Position numbers and translations under genes: made by a program
The notes under the pieces: model-generated
Seen by the model: only the letters and a program-made list of their open reading frames with translations
What the model was told of the DNA's origin: nothing
The model's database searches: none
NCBI GenBank assembly: GCA_938010425.1
Contig: CALLUO010000066.1
Span: 1-46,951 of the forward strand
Length of the DNA stretch: 46,951 nucleotides
Reading direction: 5' to 3'
Source of the DNA: an uncultured Elioraea sp.
GTDB taxonomy: Bacteria; Pseudomonadota; Alphaproteobacteria; Acetobacterales; Acetobacteraceae
In this document: positions 26,506 through 40,470 of the stretch, in pieces
How the letters are laid out: every line of letters begins with the position of its first letter
How positions within the stretch are numbered: the first letter of the stretch is position 1

Positions 26506-26522
26506 CCGAGTGTCCTCACGCC

Positions 26523-26563
26523 CGGGCAGGGCTTTGTCTGTCCTCTGTTACCACGGGCAGGGC
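26523..26563. repeat. 10-bp direct repeat upstream of rpiB
   Basis: CGGGCAGGGC occurs at 26523-26532 and 26554-26563, 31 bp apart (three helical turns). Both copies lie within 60 bp of the rpiB start. It could be an operator pair or coincidence in GC-rich DNA. Confidence 0.4.
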
Positions 26564-26684
26564 AAGGTCGAAACCATCACCACAACTGGTGGCAGGCATG
26601 CGTTGATACGACCAAGCCTGCAAACCCGCTCAGGCATCGCAGGGGCAGAGCGAGGCCGAGGCCCACCGCCACAAAGCTGCGTGA

Positions 26685-26713
26685 GGCCCCGCCGCTTTCC
26701 CGGCGGCGGGGCC
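26685..26713. terminator. Perfect 11-bp GC hairpin
   Basis: GGCCCCGCCGC (26685-26695) and GCGGCGGGGCC (26703-26713) pair perfectly around a 7-nt loop. No T-run follows on either strand. It lies downstream of the small minus-strand gene at 26967-27227 and upstream of rpiB, so it may separate these transcripts. Confidence 0.4.
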
Positions 26714-26966
26714 GGGCAAGAACCAGCACGGGCTTCACCCCGCATACGCTCCCCCGGCGCGCAGGAGGCCGCGACGCGCGCGAGTGCACAAGGCCAAATT
26801 GCGCAGGCAGCGTGGTGGTTTCAGGTGGGGCAACCCTCTGCAACCTTAGCGCGCCCATCAACAGAACCTTTTCGTGCTGAACCTGCCACCTGACCCCTGC
26901 GGAAGGCAGACCCTCCGCCAGGTCATCGTGCGCACACCCGGTCGTCAGTTCGTCAGCGCAGGGAAC

Positions 26967-27227
26967 TCAGTCGCGCCTCAGCCGCCGCGCAAGTTTCGCC
27001 GCCGCCAGCCGCTCCACCATGGCCGGTGCCTCCGCTGGGCCGGTCGCCACTGCCTCCTCACCGGTGCGAGGGTCGACGGCGGCAACGCGCAACCAGGCGC
27101 CAAGGCGGCGATGCTCGAACAGCACCTCGCCCCATGCCTCACCAGCCGCAGTTTTGCCGGAGCGAGCCGCCCCGTCTGGCACGCCCGGCCCGGCTCGCCT
27201 ATCGTCCCGCCCCGTCACTGCCAACAC
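26967..27227 (-). CDS. Small conserved-looking protein, possibly DUF6898
   Basis: Up to 86 residues from a GTG at 27227. The central part, [27 protein letters not shown] followed by [24 protein letters not shown], resembles a small alphaproteobacterial family I associate with DUF6898, though I cannot verify that. No signal peptide or membrane segment is seen. It is divergent from metY with 20 bp between starts if the GTG is right; a later start closer to GEVLF is possible. Coding is likely because the recognisable segment would be unusual in a chance frame. Confidence 0.5.
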   Translation of the reverse strand: MLAVTGRDDRRAGPGVPDGAARSGKTAAGEAWGEVLFEHRRLGAWLRVAAVDPRTGEEAVATGPAEAPAMVERLAAAKLARRLRRD

Positions 27228-27247
27228 CGAACGGGGAGGCGCCGCCC

Positions 27248-29579
<2,332 letters not shown>

Positions 29580-29630
29580 TCTATGTCACAACGATAAGGG
29601 AACGTTCCGGTTCAGGAGGGGTCGAACTCA

Positions 29631-30824
29631 ATGGCACTCGCTGCTGGCGCCGAGAAGCAGGTCGGCAAACTCGTCATCCGCAACCTCGGCCTGGTGGTCT
29701 CCGGCGATCTCGAACACCCGGTGGTTGATGCCGACACCATTGTTGCCGAGGGCGGGAAGATCACCGCCATCGGACGGGAGGCAGACTGCGACACTGAAGG
29801 CGCCCGGGTGGTGGTCGACGCCAAGGGATGCGCGGCGATTCCGGGTCTGATCGATAACCACGTGCACACGGTATTCGGCGACTGGACGCCGCGGCAGAAC
29901 CAGTTGGGCTGGATTGAGTCCTGCCTGCATGGCGGGGTGACGAGCATGATCTCTGCCGGCGAGGTGCACCTGCCCGGCCGCCCGCGCGACCCCGTGGGCG
30001 CGAAGGCTTTGGCTATCGTCGCCCGCAAATCCTTCGGCGACATCATGCCGAACGGCGTGCGCGTTCTCGCCGGGGCAGTAATTCCGGAACGCGGCCTGAC
30101 TGAGCACGATTTCGCCGAGATGGCACAGGCCGGGGTGAAACTCATGGGCGAGATCGGCCTCGGTTCGGTCACACAGGCCGACGAGGCGCGCGAGATGGTA
30201 GCCATGGCGCGGCGGCACGGGCTTTCCACCGTTACCCATGTCGGCGGGCCCTCTGTTCCGGGCTCGTCCTACATCGGTGCCGATGTGGTGCTGGCGGCCG
30301 ACACGGATGTCTGTTCGCACATCAATGGCGGCCCCACCGCGCTCGATCAGCGCCAAATCCGCCGCATCTGCGAAGAAACGACGCGGGCTGTGGAAATCAT
30401 CCACAACGGCAACCCGCGCATCGCCCTCTTCGCCATGCGCACGATGCTCGAGCTCAACAAGGAAACGCAGCTTACGCTCGGCACCGATGCGCCGGCCGGT
30501 TCGGGCGTACAGCCTTTGGGAATGCTGCGCACCCTCTCCTTTCTCTGCTCGGTCGGGGGGGCTGCGCCGGAACGCGCCATCTCTTGGGCCAGCGGCAACG
30601 TCGCGCGCGTGCGCGGGCTCGCCCAGGGCGTGCTGGCCCCCGGCCGCCCGGCCGACATCGTGCTGTGCGATCGCCCACAGGGCTCTGACAGCACGAACGT
30701 TCTCGAGGCGCTTTCTGTCGGCGACCTGCCTGGCATCGGTATGGTCATCACAGATGGTGTTATCCGCGTCACGCGCAGCCGCAACACACCGCCGGCGGAA
30801 CGGATGCCCGAGCGCGTGGTGTGA
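29631..30824 (+). CDS. Enamidase-like amidohydrolase
   Basis: 397-residue metal-dependent amidohydrolase. Its sequence tracks, as I recall it, the enamidase of Eubacterium barkeri nicotinate fermentation, which opens and deaminates 6-oxo-tetrahydronicotinate. Shared blocks include LHGGVTSMISAGEVHLPGRP, AGAVIPERGLTEHDF, SHINGGPTA and a C-terminal VTRSRNTPPAERM. The binuclear metal ligands of that enzyme appear conserved: His77 and His79 (DNHVH), Glu174 (MGEIGLG), His203 (VTHVGG), His230 (SHINGG) and Asp286 (GTDAPAG). AGGAGGGG precedes the ATG. It follows hemB by 51 bp. No other nicotinate-degradation gene is nearby, so the true substrate is open. Confidence 0.82.
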   Translation: MALAAGAEKQVGKLVIRNLGLVVSGDLEHPVVDADTIVAEGGKITAIGREADCDTEGARVVVDAKGCAAIPGLIDNHVHTVFGDWTPRQNQLGWIESCLHGGVTSMISAGEVHLPGRPRDPVGAKALAIVARKSFGDIMPNGVRVLAGAVIPERGLTEHDFAEMAQAGVKLMGEIGLGSVTQADEAREMVAMARRHGLSTVTHVGGPSVPGSSYIGADVVLAADTDVCSHINGGPTALDQRQIRRICEETTRAVEIIHNGNPRIALFAMRTMLELNKETQLTLGTDAPAGSGVQPLGMLRTLSFLCSVGGAAPERAISWASGNVARVRGLAQGVLAPGRPADIVLCDRPQGSDSTNVLEALSVGDLPGIGMVITDGVIRVTRSRNTPPAERMPERVV

Positions 30825-30903
30825 GCGCGCACCCCCACCGCCCCGCGGTCCACCACACGTTGCAGCGGTGTTATGCCAGTAAGGCTAGCCTTGCCCGTAC
30901 GCA

Positions 30904-31704
30904 ATGAACTATCGCCACGCCTTCCACGCTGGCAATCACGGCGACTGCCTCAAACACGCTTTGCTCGTCGCCCTGATGGATCGGCTGCTGCGCAAGGACA
31001 GGCCTTTTGCGGTCGTCGACCTGCATGCCGGCCGCGGCCGTTACGACCTCACCGCGACTGAAGCGACCCGCACCGGCGAATGGCGTGGGGGAATTGGCCG
31101 CCTGCTCGATCAGCCTCCGGCACCACTTGCGCGTTATGTCGGGCTTGTGCGCGCGCTCGGCCTCTATCCCGGCAGCCCCGCTATCGCCCGCGCGCTTCTG
31201 CGCCCAGCGGATCGCCTGGTGCTGAACGAGATGCACCCCGAAGAGTTCGCCGCCCTGCGCGCTTGGGCGGCTGGCGACGCCCGCATTACGCTCCGCCAGG
31301 GGAATGCCTGGGAGCTGAAGGGACTTGTTCCGCCGGTGGGCTATCGGCGCGGACTTGTTCTGTTCGATCCGCCTTACGAAGCCGAGGGCGAACATGCGCG
31401 CCTCGCCGCCGCTGTGCGCGAGGCGCATCGCCTTGCCCCAACCTTCGTCCTCGCCGCTTGGTATCCGGTCAAGCACCTTGCACCGGTGCGGCTTCTGCGC
31501 GACACGCTTGCCGGCCTGCCCAAGGTGGTCGATGCTGCTGTTTACCTCCGCCCACCTCTCGACCCCTCGCGGCTGAACGGGTCGGGGCTGATCGTCATCA
31601 ATGCGCCTTGGGGTTACGCGGAGGATGCAGGTGCAATCGTCGAGGCGCTTCGCCTTCGCTTGGCTGACGGGGCGGGCGCCTCCGTGCATCTTCTCGCTGC
31701 ATGA
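30904..31704 (+). CDS. rlmJ: 23S rRNA (adenine-N6)-methyltransferase RlmJ
   Basis: SAM-dependent enzyme methylating A2030 of 23S rRNA in E. coli. The 266-residue protein begins with the family signature MNYRHAFHAGNHGDCLKHALL; an SAM-binding DLHAGRGRYDL follows, and the N6-adenine motif IV is present as FDPPYE. The C-terminal NGSGLIVINAPWG block is also typical. Its stop overlaps the gpsA ATG by 4 bp. Confidence 0.94.
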   Translation: MNYRHAFHAGNHGDCLKHALLVALMDRLLRKDRPFAVVDLHAGRGRYDLTATEATRTGEWRGGIGRLLDQPPAPLARYVGLVRALGLYPGSPAIARALLRPADRLVLNEMHPEEFAALRAWAAGDARITLRQGNAWELKGLVPPVGYRRGLVLFDPPYEAEGEHARLAAAVREAHRLAPTFVLAAWYPVKHLAPVRLLRDTLAGLPKVVDAAVYLRPPLDPSRLNGSGLIVINAPWGYAEDAGAIVEALRLRLADGAGASVHLLAA

Positions 31705-32687
31705 CCCACCTCGCGGTGGTCGGCGCCGGTGCCTGGGGCACCGCCCTTGCCGTGCGGCTAGCGGAACGGAACCGGGTCGTGCTTTGGGCGCGCGACTTTA
31801 CCCGCGCGGCAGCGATCGCGCGCGCGCGCGGCAACGACCTTTATCTTCCAGGAGTTCGCTTGCCCGAAACGGTGAGCGTGACCGCAGACCCGGCGGCCGC
31901 GATCGAAAGCGCACAGGCCGTTCTGCTTGTCGTTCCCGTCCAGCATCTGCGTGCGGTGGTCAAACGGTTTGCTGCCTTCTGGCCCGCCGCCCTGCCAGCG
32001 GTAATCTGTGCGAAAGGGATCGAGGCCGGCACGCTTCGGCTGCCGAGCGAAATCCTTGCCGAGGTGCTGCCAGCCGCCCCGCCTGCCGTGCTTACTGGCC
32101 CTTCTTTCGCGCACGAGGTGGCGCGAGGCCAGCCCGCTGCGCTCGTGCTTGCAGCACAAGCCCCCCCACTGAGAGAGGTTCTGCGCACGCTCCTCGCCAT
32201 GGATCGCGTCCGTCTTTACGCCTCTCTTGACCTGATTGGCACGCAGCTCGGCGGAGCAGCGAAAAACGTGATCGCGATTGCGGCAGGTGTCGTCGAAGGC
32301 GCAGGCTTCGGCGAAAACGCCCGGGCGGCACTGATAACGCGCGGGCTTGCTGAACTGTCGCGGCTGATCCTGGCGGAAGGGGGGCGCGGGGAAACCGCAT
32401 CGGGGCTCGCGGGGCTTGGCGACCTGATCCTCACCTGTACTGGCGCAGCCAGCCGCAACCACAGCCTCGGCGTCGCCCTCGGGCGGGGCGAGCGGCTGCA
32501 GGCCATTCTCGCCGCCCGCCGTGGCGTGACAGAAGGGGTCGCCACTGCGCCGGCCCTGGTCGCCCGCGCGCGGCAGCGCGGCATTGAGCTGCCCATCGCC
32601 GAAGCTGTGGCTGATTTGCTCGCCGGCCGCGCCCTGCCGTCGGAACTCGCCGAACGGCTTCTGTCCCGCCCCCCACGCGAGGAGTAA
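31701..32687 (+). CDS. gpsA: NAD(P)-dependent glycerol-3-phosphate dehydrogenase
   Basis: Reduces dihydroxyacetone phosphate to sn-glycerol-3-phosphate for phospholipid synthesis. In 328 residues it has the Rossmann glycine motif VVGAGAWGTALA, the ICAKGIEAGT segment, GPSFAHEVARGQP, the catalytic lysine in GGAAKNVIAIAAG, and the GLGDLILTCTGAASRNHSLG block. The stop codon is immediately next to the ccmB stop codon on the other strand, with no intervening base. Confidence 0.96.
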   Translation: MTHLAVVGAGAWGTALAVRLAERNRVVLWARDFTRAAAIARARGNDLYLPGVRLPETVSVTADPAAAIESAQAVLLVVPVQHLRAVVKRFAAFWPAALPAVICAKGIEAGTLRLPSEILAEVLPAAPPAVLTGPSFAHEVARGQPAALVLAAQAPPLREVLRTLLAMDRVRLYASLDLIGTQLGGAAKNVIAIAAGVVEGAGFGENARAALITRGLAELSRLILAEGGRGETASGLAGLGDLILTCTGAASRNHSLGVALGRGERLQAILAARRGVTEGVATAPALVARARQRGIELPIAEAVADLLAGRALPSELAERLLSRPPREE

Positions 32688-33353
32688 TCATTCCACCGCC
32701 GAACGCAGTGCGATGCCGGCAGCAAGTGGCGCCAACGGCAGCGCCGCCGCCAGCAGGGCACCGAGCATGGCGAGCTGGGGACCCACGGCGAGCCCGACCG
32801 AAGCGGCCTCCACCGCCGCAGCCCCGAAGATGAGGACGGGGATGGTCAGCGGCAAAATAAGGAGGGGCAACAGCACGCCGCCGCGACGTGCACCGAGCGT
32901 GAGCGCCGCCCCAGCGATGCCGAGCAATGACAGCACCGCGGTGCCGAGGGCAAGGGCCGCCACCAACACCGGAATGGCACGGACCGGCAAGGCGAGCATG
33001 ACCGCCCCAAAAGGTGCGGCGAGGAGGATTGGTACGCCGGTAGCAAGCCAATGCACGGCCGCCTTGGCGACGGCAACCGCTGCCGGATGCAGCCCCGAGA
33101 CGAGAAGCTGATCCAGCGTTCCGTCCTCGTAATCGCCACCGACCAAGCGATCGAGAGGCAACAGGGCGGCAAGCAGGGCAGCCACCCACACCACGCCCGC
33201 CGCGATCCGCGCCAACACCATTGGGTCTGGCCCGACAGCGAAGGGAAACAGGCCGCAAGCGAGGAGGAAGAAGGCGACGGCAGCGAGCGTGTCGCCGGCG
33301 TTGCGGCGCGCGAGGGCAAGATCTCGCGCCACGAGACCGAACCAGGCCGTCAC
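32688..33353 (-). CDS. ccmB: Heme exporter permease CcmB
   Basis: Inner-membrane permease of the CcmABCD heme-delivery complex for c-type cytochrome maturation. The 221-residue protein has six hydrophobic segments. FLLACGLFPFAVG, GVVWVAALLAALLPLDRL and YEDGTLDQLLVSGLHP are characteristic, the last being the cytoplasmic contact for CcmA. It overlaps ccmA by 4 bp. ccmC and later ccm genes are not here. Confidence 0.94.
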   Translation of the reverse strand: MTAWFGLVARDLALARRNAGDTLAAVAFFLLACGLFPFAVGPDPMVLARIAAGVVWVAALLAALLPLDRLVGGDYEDGTLDQLLVSGLHPAAVAVAKAAVHWLATGVPILLAAPFGAVMLALPVRAIPVLVAALALGTAVLSLLGIAGAALTLGARRGGVLLPLLILPLTIPVLIFGAAAVEAASVGLAVGPQLAMLGALLAAALPLAPLAAGIALRSAVE

Positions 33354-33970
33354 GCCGCAAGCCTCAGCGTGCGAGCATTTTCGATTGGCAGATCGAGATG
33401 CGATGAGGCGACCACCATGCCACCGCGCGCGCGGTGTGCGGCGACAATCCGGCCCAAAGTGGCGACCCCAGCGGCATCTAGCGCCACCGTCGGCTCATCG
33501 AGCAGCCACAGCGGATGGTTGCCAAGCAGAAGCCTCGCCAGCGCCACGCGACGCCGTTGTCCAGCCGAAAGGATTCGCACCGGCGCCTCGGCGAGCGGCT
33601 CAAGCCCCACCGCGGCAATCGCCTCGTCCACCGACCCGCCGCGGATGCGCGCCTCGTAGCGGAGAGTCTCGAACACGGTGAGTTGCGGCTTCAACGCGTC
33701 GAGGTGACCAAGGAGGGCAATGCGGGCGGCATGCGCGAGCAGATCCTCCGCCACGTTTTCGCCCTCCCAGGAGAGCACTCCCTCGGCGACGCGACCGAGG
33801 CCCGCCAGCACGCGCAGAAGCGAGGTTTTGCCCGCCCCGTTGGCGCCAAGCAGCACCAACGCCTCGCCGCGAGCGAGCTTGAAGGAAACGCCGGCGAACA
33901 CCAGCCGCCCCCCGCGTTCGCCCGCCAAGTCCCGCGCCTCCAACACCGCTGTCCCCGACTTCTGCTGCAT
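33350..33970 (-). CDS. ccmA: Heme exporter ATPase CcmA
   Basis: ATP-hydrolysing subunit that drives release of holo-CcmE during cytochrome c maturation. In 206 residues it shows Walker [10 protein letters not shown] (43-51 region), the signature [16 protein letters not shown] and Walker [24 protein letters not shown] upstream of Walker A is typical of CcmA. It is divergent from acnA by 89 bp, where both promoters must lie. Confidence 0.94.
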   Translation of the reverse strand: MQQKSGTAVLEARDLAGERGGRLVFAGVSFKLARGEALVLLGANGAGKTSLLRVLAGLGRVAEGVLSWEGENVAEDLLAHAARIALLGHLDALKPQLTVFETLRYEARIRGGSVDEAIAAVGLEPLAEAPVRILSAGQRRRVALARLLLGNHPLWLLDEPTVALDAAGVATLGRIVAAHRARGGMVVASSHLDLPIENARTLRLAA

Positions 33971-34059
33971 GGACGGCCCGCACCCTATGGTGTAACGACC
34001 CTTTTCGCCAACACGCCCAGGCGCTGTGTGCCATCTCGGGCGAGAAGGAGAGCAACCCC

Positions 34060-36753
<2,694 letters not shown>

Positions 36754-36785
36754 CCGGCTGAGGAGGCAGCGCGCGAGAAAACCGC

Positions 36786-38000
36786 TCAGTCGAGCTGCAC
36801 CAGAAGGCTTTTAAGATACGCGCTTTCAGGCAGCTGGGGGTGCACGGGGTGGTCTGGTCCCGCTCCGGCTGCGCGGAGGATGCGCCCCTCGCGGCCGGCC
36901 TTGGCGAGCCCCCTAGCCACGCAGGCGGCAAACTCCTCGGCTGACACATGGTGGCTGCAAGACGCAAGGAAGAGGAAACCGCTGGGCGCAACCACGCAAG
37001 CGGCAAGCCGCGCCAGTTTTTCGTAGCCCTTCAAGGCCGGGCCGTGGTCCTTGCGCGACTTGGCAAAGGCCGGCGGGTCGGCGATCACGAGGTCGAACCG
37101 CGCCCCCTCGGCGGAGAGGCGTTCGAGCAGGCCAAAGGCTTCGGCCCGCACAATCTCGACCCGCTCGGCGAAACCGTTCCGCCGTGCCGTTTCGGCTGCA
37201 ATCGCCAAGGCGGTTTCGGACCGGTCGGCGAGCAACACGCGCGCCGCCCCGCAAGCCGCCGCGCGCAAGCCGAAAGCGCCCGTGTGGCAGTACAGATCGA
37301 GCACGCGCGCCCCCGTGGAGAGGGCAGCGACCGCGTCGCGATTGAAGCGCTGGTCGTAGAACCAGCCGGTCTTCTGCCCCTGCAGAACGTCGATCGGAAA
37401 GACGACCCCGCCCTCCTCCAGCTCGAGCCGGTCCGGCAAGCGACCGGCGAGGATGGCCGTGCGCTCGGGCAAACCTTCCAAAATACGCGCGGGTCCCTCG
37501 TCGCGCGCAACCACGGCGAGGGGGGCGAACAGACCGTCTAATGCATCGAGGAGCTCCGCCTCCAGCCGCGCCGCCCCAGCCGCCCCGGCGCAGACGACAA
37601 AGACCCCCCCGTAGCGATCGATAATCAGCCCGGGCAGGCCGTCGGCTTCAGCATGGCACAGCCGATACCAGGGGGATGCAAAGAAGCGCGCGCGCACGCA
37701 GGCTGCTGCGGTCAGACGCGCGGCGAGAAAGCGGGAATTAACCACCACCTCCGGGTCGGGAGAGAGACGACGGGCGGCGATCAGGCTATGGGGATTGAAC
37801 ATGAAAGTGCCCAACGCACGTCCCGAGGCACTCTCCAGACGAACGATGTGCCCCGGCGGCAAGTTTCGTAGGCTCGGGCTCCAGGCGAGCTCGTTCGAGA
37901 AGGCCCATGGATGACCTGAGCGGAGGCGTCGGTCATGGCCGGGAAGCAGACGGATCACTGGGCGGTCGGACGGTGTTGGATGAGACGGAGGTTGGGACAT
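36786..38000 (-). CDS. RlmI-like class I rRNA methyltransferase
   Basis: 404-residue protein with an N-terminal PUA-type RNA-binding domain (LLPGHDRRLRSGHPWAFSNEL, residues 18-38 region) and a C-terminal SAM-dependent methyltransferase. This is the architecture of RlmI, which forms m5C1962 in 23S rRNA. Key motifs are LDLYCHTGAFGLRAA (SAM site), VIADPPAFAKSRKD (motif IV) and FLASCSHHVSAEEF, which supplies the cysteine-containing motif VI. It converges with acnA 32 bp away and is divergent from fnrL. The target base is inferred by analogy. Confidence 0.88.
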   Translation of the reverse strand: MSQPPSHPTPSDRPVIRLLPGHDRRLRSGHPWAFSNELAWSPSLRNLPPGHIVRLESASGRALGTFMFNPHSLIAARRLSPDPEVVVNSRFLAARLTAAACVRARFFASPWYRLCHAEADGLPGLIIDRYGGVFVVCAGAAGAARLEAELLDALDGLFAPLAVVARDEGPARILEGLPERTAILAGRLPDRLELEEGGVVFPIDVLQGQKTGWFYDQRFNRDAVAALSTGARVLDLYCHTGAFGLRAAACGAARVLLADRSETALAIAAETARRNGFAERVEIVRAEAFGLLERLSAEGARFDLVIADPPAFAKSRKDHGPALKGYEKLARLAACVVAPSGFLFLASCSHHVSAEEFAACVARGLAKAGREGRILRAAGAGPDHPVHPQLPESAYLKSLLVQLD

Positions 38001-38089
38001 TCGCGGTTCATTCAGGGGTATCGGACATCACGCCTGCCCCGGTTGTTTCCGACCAAAAGAGTCGGCTAAGCTGCAGGAGGCGAGGTAAG

Positions 38090-38869
38090 GTGAACGACAC
38101 CGTAGATCCGACCCCAGGGGAGTTCAGCGCGATCATGGCCCAGCATGAGCCTCTTCGCATCGTCTCGCAGCGCCTCGGCGCCTTGCCCGCGCCATGCGCG
38201 CACTGCGATGTGCGCGAACGCAACTTCTGCGCTGCGCTCGACCCCCAAGAGGTGCAGGCTCTCACCAAGATCATGACAGAGGCCAAGTTTGCGCCGCACG
38301 CGGCTCTGTTCCGGGAGGGCGAACCCGCCGATACCGTGATGAACATCACCTCCGGCGCCGTGAAGCTCTATAAACTTTTGGCCGATGGTCGGCGACAAAT
38401 CCTGGGCTTTCGCTTTGCCGGCGACTTTGTCGGGCTGACGGCAGGACAAGACTACACGTACACGGCCGAAGCGCTGGAGGACACCCGGGTCTGTCGCTTT
38501 CCGCGCAAGCGCATGGAGGCTTTGCGCGAGAGCTTCAAGCGCATCGACAAACGCCTGCTCGAACTCTCGATGGAGGAGTTGGCCGCGACCCAGGAGCAAC
38601 TCGTTCTGCTCGGGCGCAAAACGGCGGAGGAGAAGGTCGTGTCTTTCCTGCTTCTTCTCGCCAACGGTCAGGTCCGGCGCGGCGAGCCGGTCGAGCCCAT
38701 TCGGCTGCCGATGACGCGGAGCGACATCGCGGACTATCTCGGTCTCACCATCGAGACCGTGAGCCGCACCTTTTCGCTGCTCAAGCGCCGTGGCCTGATC
38801 GCGCTGGACGACACAACGCACGTTCGGGTTACCAATCGCGACGCGCTTGAAGAGATCGCTGCCGGTTAG
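38090..38869 (+). CDS. fnrL: Oxygen-responsive Crp/Fnr family regulator, FnrL type
   Basis: Transcription factor that senses oxygen through a [4Fe-4S] cluster and activates anaerobic and heme-synthesis genes. The N-terminal cysteines C36, C39 and C47 (C-x2-C-x7-C) plus C135 (VCRFPR) give the FnrL spacing known from Rhodobacter. A cNMP-binding-like barrel follows, then a C-terminal HTH with ETVSR, the E-x-x-S-R contact set for TTGAT-type half sites. AGGAGG precedes the GTG at 38090, giving 259 residues. I find no FNR box just upstream of it. Confidence 0.92.
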   Translation: MNDTVDPTPGEFSAIMAQHEPLRIVSQRLGALPAPCAHCDVRERNFCAALDPQEVQALTKIMTEAKFAPHAALFREGEPADTVMNITSGAVKLYKLLADGRRQILGFRFAGDFVGLTAGQDYTYTAEALEDTRVCRFPRKRMEALRESFKRIDKRLLELSMEELAATQEQLVLLGRKTAEEKVVSFLLLLANGQVRRGEPVEPIRLPMTRSDIADYLGLTIETVSRTFSLLKRRGLIALDDTTHVRVTNRDALEEIAAG

Positions 38870-38943
38870 GGGTGAGAGCCGGATCGGTTGCAGGCGGGGC
38901 CGTTGCGCTCGTCGATGTCGGCCGCGCGAGCCGGCAGCAGCGT

Positions 38944-40023
38944 TCAGCGCACGAACACCCGCACCTCGGTCACCGCCGCCTCGCGCGCGGTCGCGGCCGA
39001 GAGCGACAGCCGGTCCGACGGCATGCCCATCTCGACCAGAGCGCGCAGCACAGCTTCAGCTTGACGGCGCGCCTCGTTCGCCGCCCGTGCCTGATCAGCG
39101 GGTTCGCCGCGGGCAGGGGCGACACCCTGCACCTCAAACTGCACGGCCGGGTTGCGCTCGAGCGCGGCCGAGATGGCATCGTAAAGCGGCTGGCGATAGG
39201 CGACGTCGGGCCGGTCGAAGCGGATGGTGACGAGCGGGCGGCGCTGGGCAGCCGCGGGGATTGGGCGGGGAGAGACTGGCTCAGGCCCCCTAGCAATGCG
39301 GCTGGAGAGCGGGACGCCGTACATCCGCCCCGAATTGATCGCAAGCCCTAGGCTGCCCAGGGTGCGCCGTTCGGCGGCGACGGTGGCGGATTGGCGGCTC
39401 ACATCGTCGGTGATCTCGTTCAGCAGCCGCTCGATGGTCACGATCGTGCGGTTGGTGTCGTCCTCGAGCAGGTCGAGATTGCGATGGTCCTGATCTACAC
39501 CGCCCGAGAGGCGGTAGGCTGAGCGAATGGCGCTCTGCAGGAAGTTGGCCGTCGAAGCGTTTGCGGCAACCCGGGTGGAGAGGGCTGAGAGCCGTCCGAC
39601 ATTGCGGTCGAGTTCGCCGAGAAGACCCTGAGCCTCGTTCCAGGAGGCGATGAGTTCAGGGTTGCCCGGTGTGGTGCCAACTTGAAGCCGCGCCGTCATC
39701 GAACCGACAAGCGTCTGGTAACGGCCGGCGAGGTCGGCGATGGCGGCACGCACGGCGCGGGCCTCCTGCGCGTTTGCCACCACCGAACTGCGCAGGGCGG
39801 AGAGTTCGGAGGCTAGACCCTGCACGCGCTGATCAACCACCGTGCCAGTCGGCACCAGCCTGGCCGGCCCAGCGCCGAGCAGGGATGTGTCCTCGGGGGC
39901 GGGAGCAAGCTCGAAGCGCTGCGGTGTCGCGTCGGGAACCTGGTTCTGGCAGGCGACACCCAGGAGGGCGACGAGGGCCAGGGCAACGGGCTGAGCCGGA
40001 AGTCGGACAGGAGGCACGGTCAC
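38944..40023 (-). CDS. Envelope protein: coiled coil plus OmpA-like C-terminal domain
   Basis: From the GTG at 40023 this is a 359-residue exported protein. The signal sequence ends LLGVACQNQ; Cys25 could be lipidated, though the -3 residue is Gly, so the lipobox is imperfect. Residues about 75-225 are helical and heptad-rich (QGLASELSALRSSVVANAQEA onwards). The C-terminal 100 residues look OmpA-like (PLVTIRFDRPDVAY, FEVQGVAPARGEPADQA), but the Asp and Arg that bind diaminopimelate are not visible: the usual GHTD is GVAP and the RA of LSxxRA is QA. An alternative ATG at 40110 gives a long unlikely leader. It may link envelope layers; exact role unknown. Confidence 0.7.
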   Translation of the reverse strand: MTVPPVRLPAQPVALALVALLGVACQNQVPDATPQRFELAPAPEDTSLLGAGPARLVPTGTVVDQRVQGLASELSALRSSVVANAQEARAVRAAIADLAGRYQTLVGSMTARLQVGTTPGNPELIASWNEAQGLLGELDRNVGRLSALSTRVAANASTANFLQSAIRSAYRLSGGVDQDHRNLDLLEDDTNRTIVTIERLLNEITDDVSRQSATVAAERRTLGSLGLAINSGRMYGVPLSSRIARGPEPVSPRPIPAAAQRRPLVTIRFDRPDVAYRQPLYDAISAALERNPAVQFEVQGVAPARGEPADQARAANEARRQAEAVLRALVEMGMPSDRLSLSAATAREAAVTEVRVFVR

Positions 40024-40174
40024 GCTTTTCCCAGGGATCGCCGGGCAGTGGGGAAGACAAGGGTCTCCTCTAGCAGAGCGGTCGGCGGCCGCGAAAGGCC
40101 CGAGGCTCATTCTGGCCCGCTGCCACTGTGGGTGCTAATCGAGCCCTGCACCGAACGCAGCAAGGTTGGTTCCC

Positions 40175-40470
40175 GTGTCGCTCGACCCAGAAACCGTCAG
40201 ACGGATCGCCGATCTCGCCCGAATTGCCGTCGCCGAAGATGAAGTCGCGCGCCTGCAAGGCGAGCTGAACAGCATCCTCGCCTGGATCGAGCAGCTGAAC
40301 GAAGTGGCAACCGAGGGGGTGGAGCCGCTTGCCGGAGCGGTGCGGATGCGGCTTCGCCTTCGCGATGATGTGGTGACGGAGGGCGATCAGCACGAGGCGA
40401 TCCTCGCCAATGCGCCCGACCGAGCGGACAACGCCATGGGCTCGTTCTTCGCCGTGCCGAAGGTGGTGGA

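Larger units (their letters stand above)
26506..26966. other. Intergenic region upstream of rpiB with repeats and a strong hairpin
   Basis: No gene is supported here. It should hold the promoter of the rpiB-glyA-nrdR-rib operon, but I see no clear -35/-10 pair and no recognisable FMN, glycine or SAM riboswitch. It contains a 10-bp direct repeat near rpiB and an 11-bp hairpin at 26685-26713, listed separately. Confidence 0.5.

Noticed and set aside
27100-27247. Possible SAM riboswitch upstream of metY
   Set aside because: I looked for SAM-II-like features because metY-type genes often carry one in alphaproteobacteria, but the space is short, overlaps a likely divergent gene and shows no matching core.
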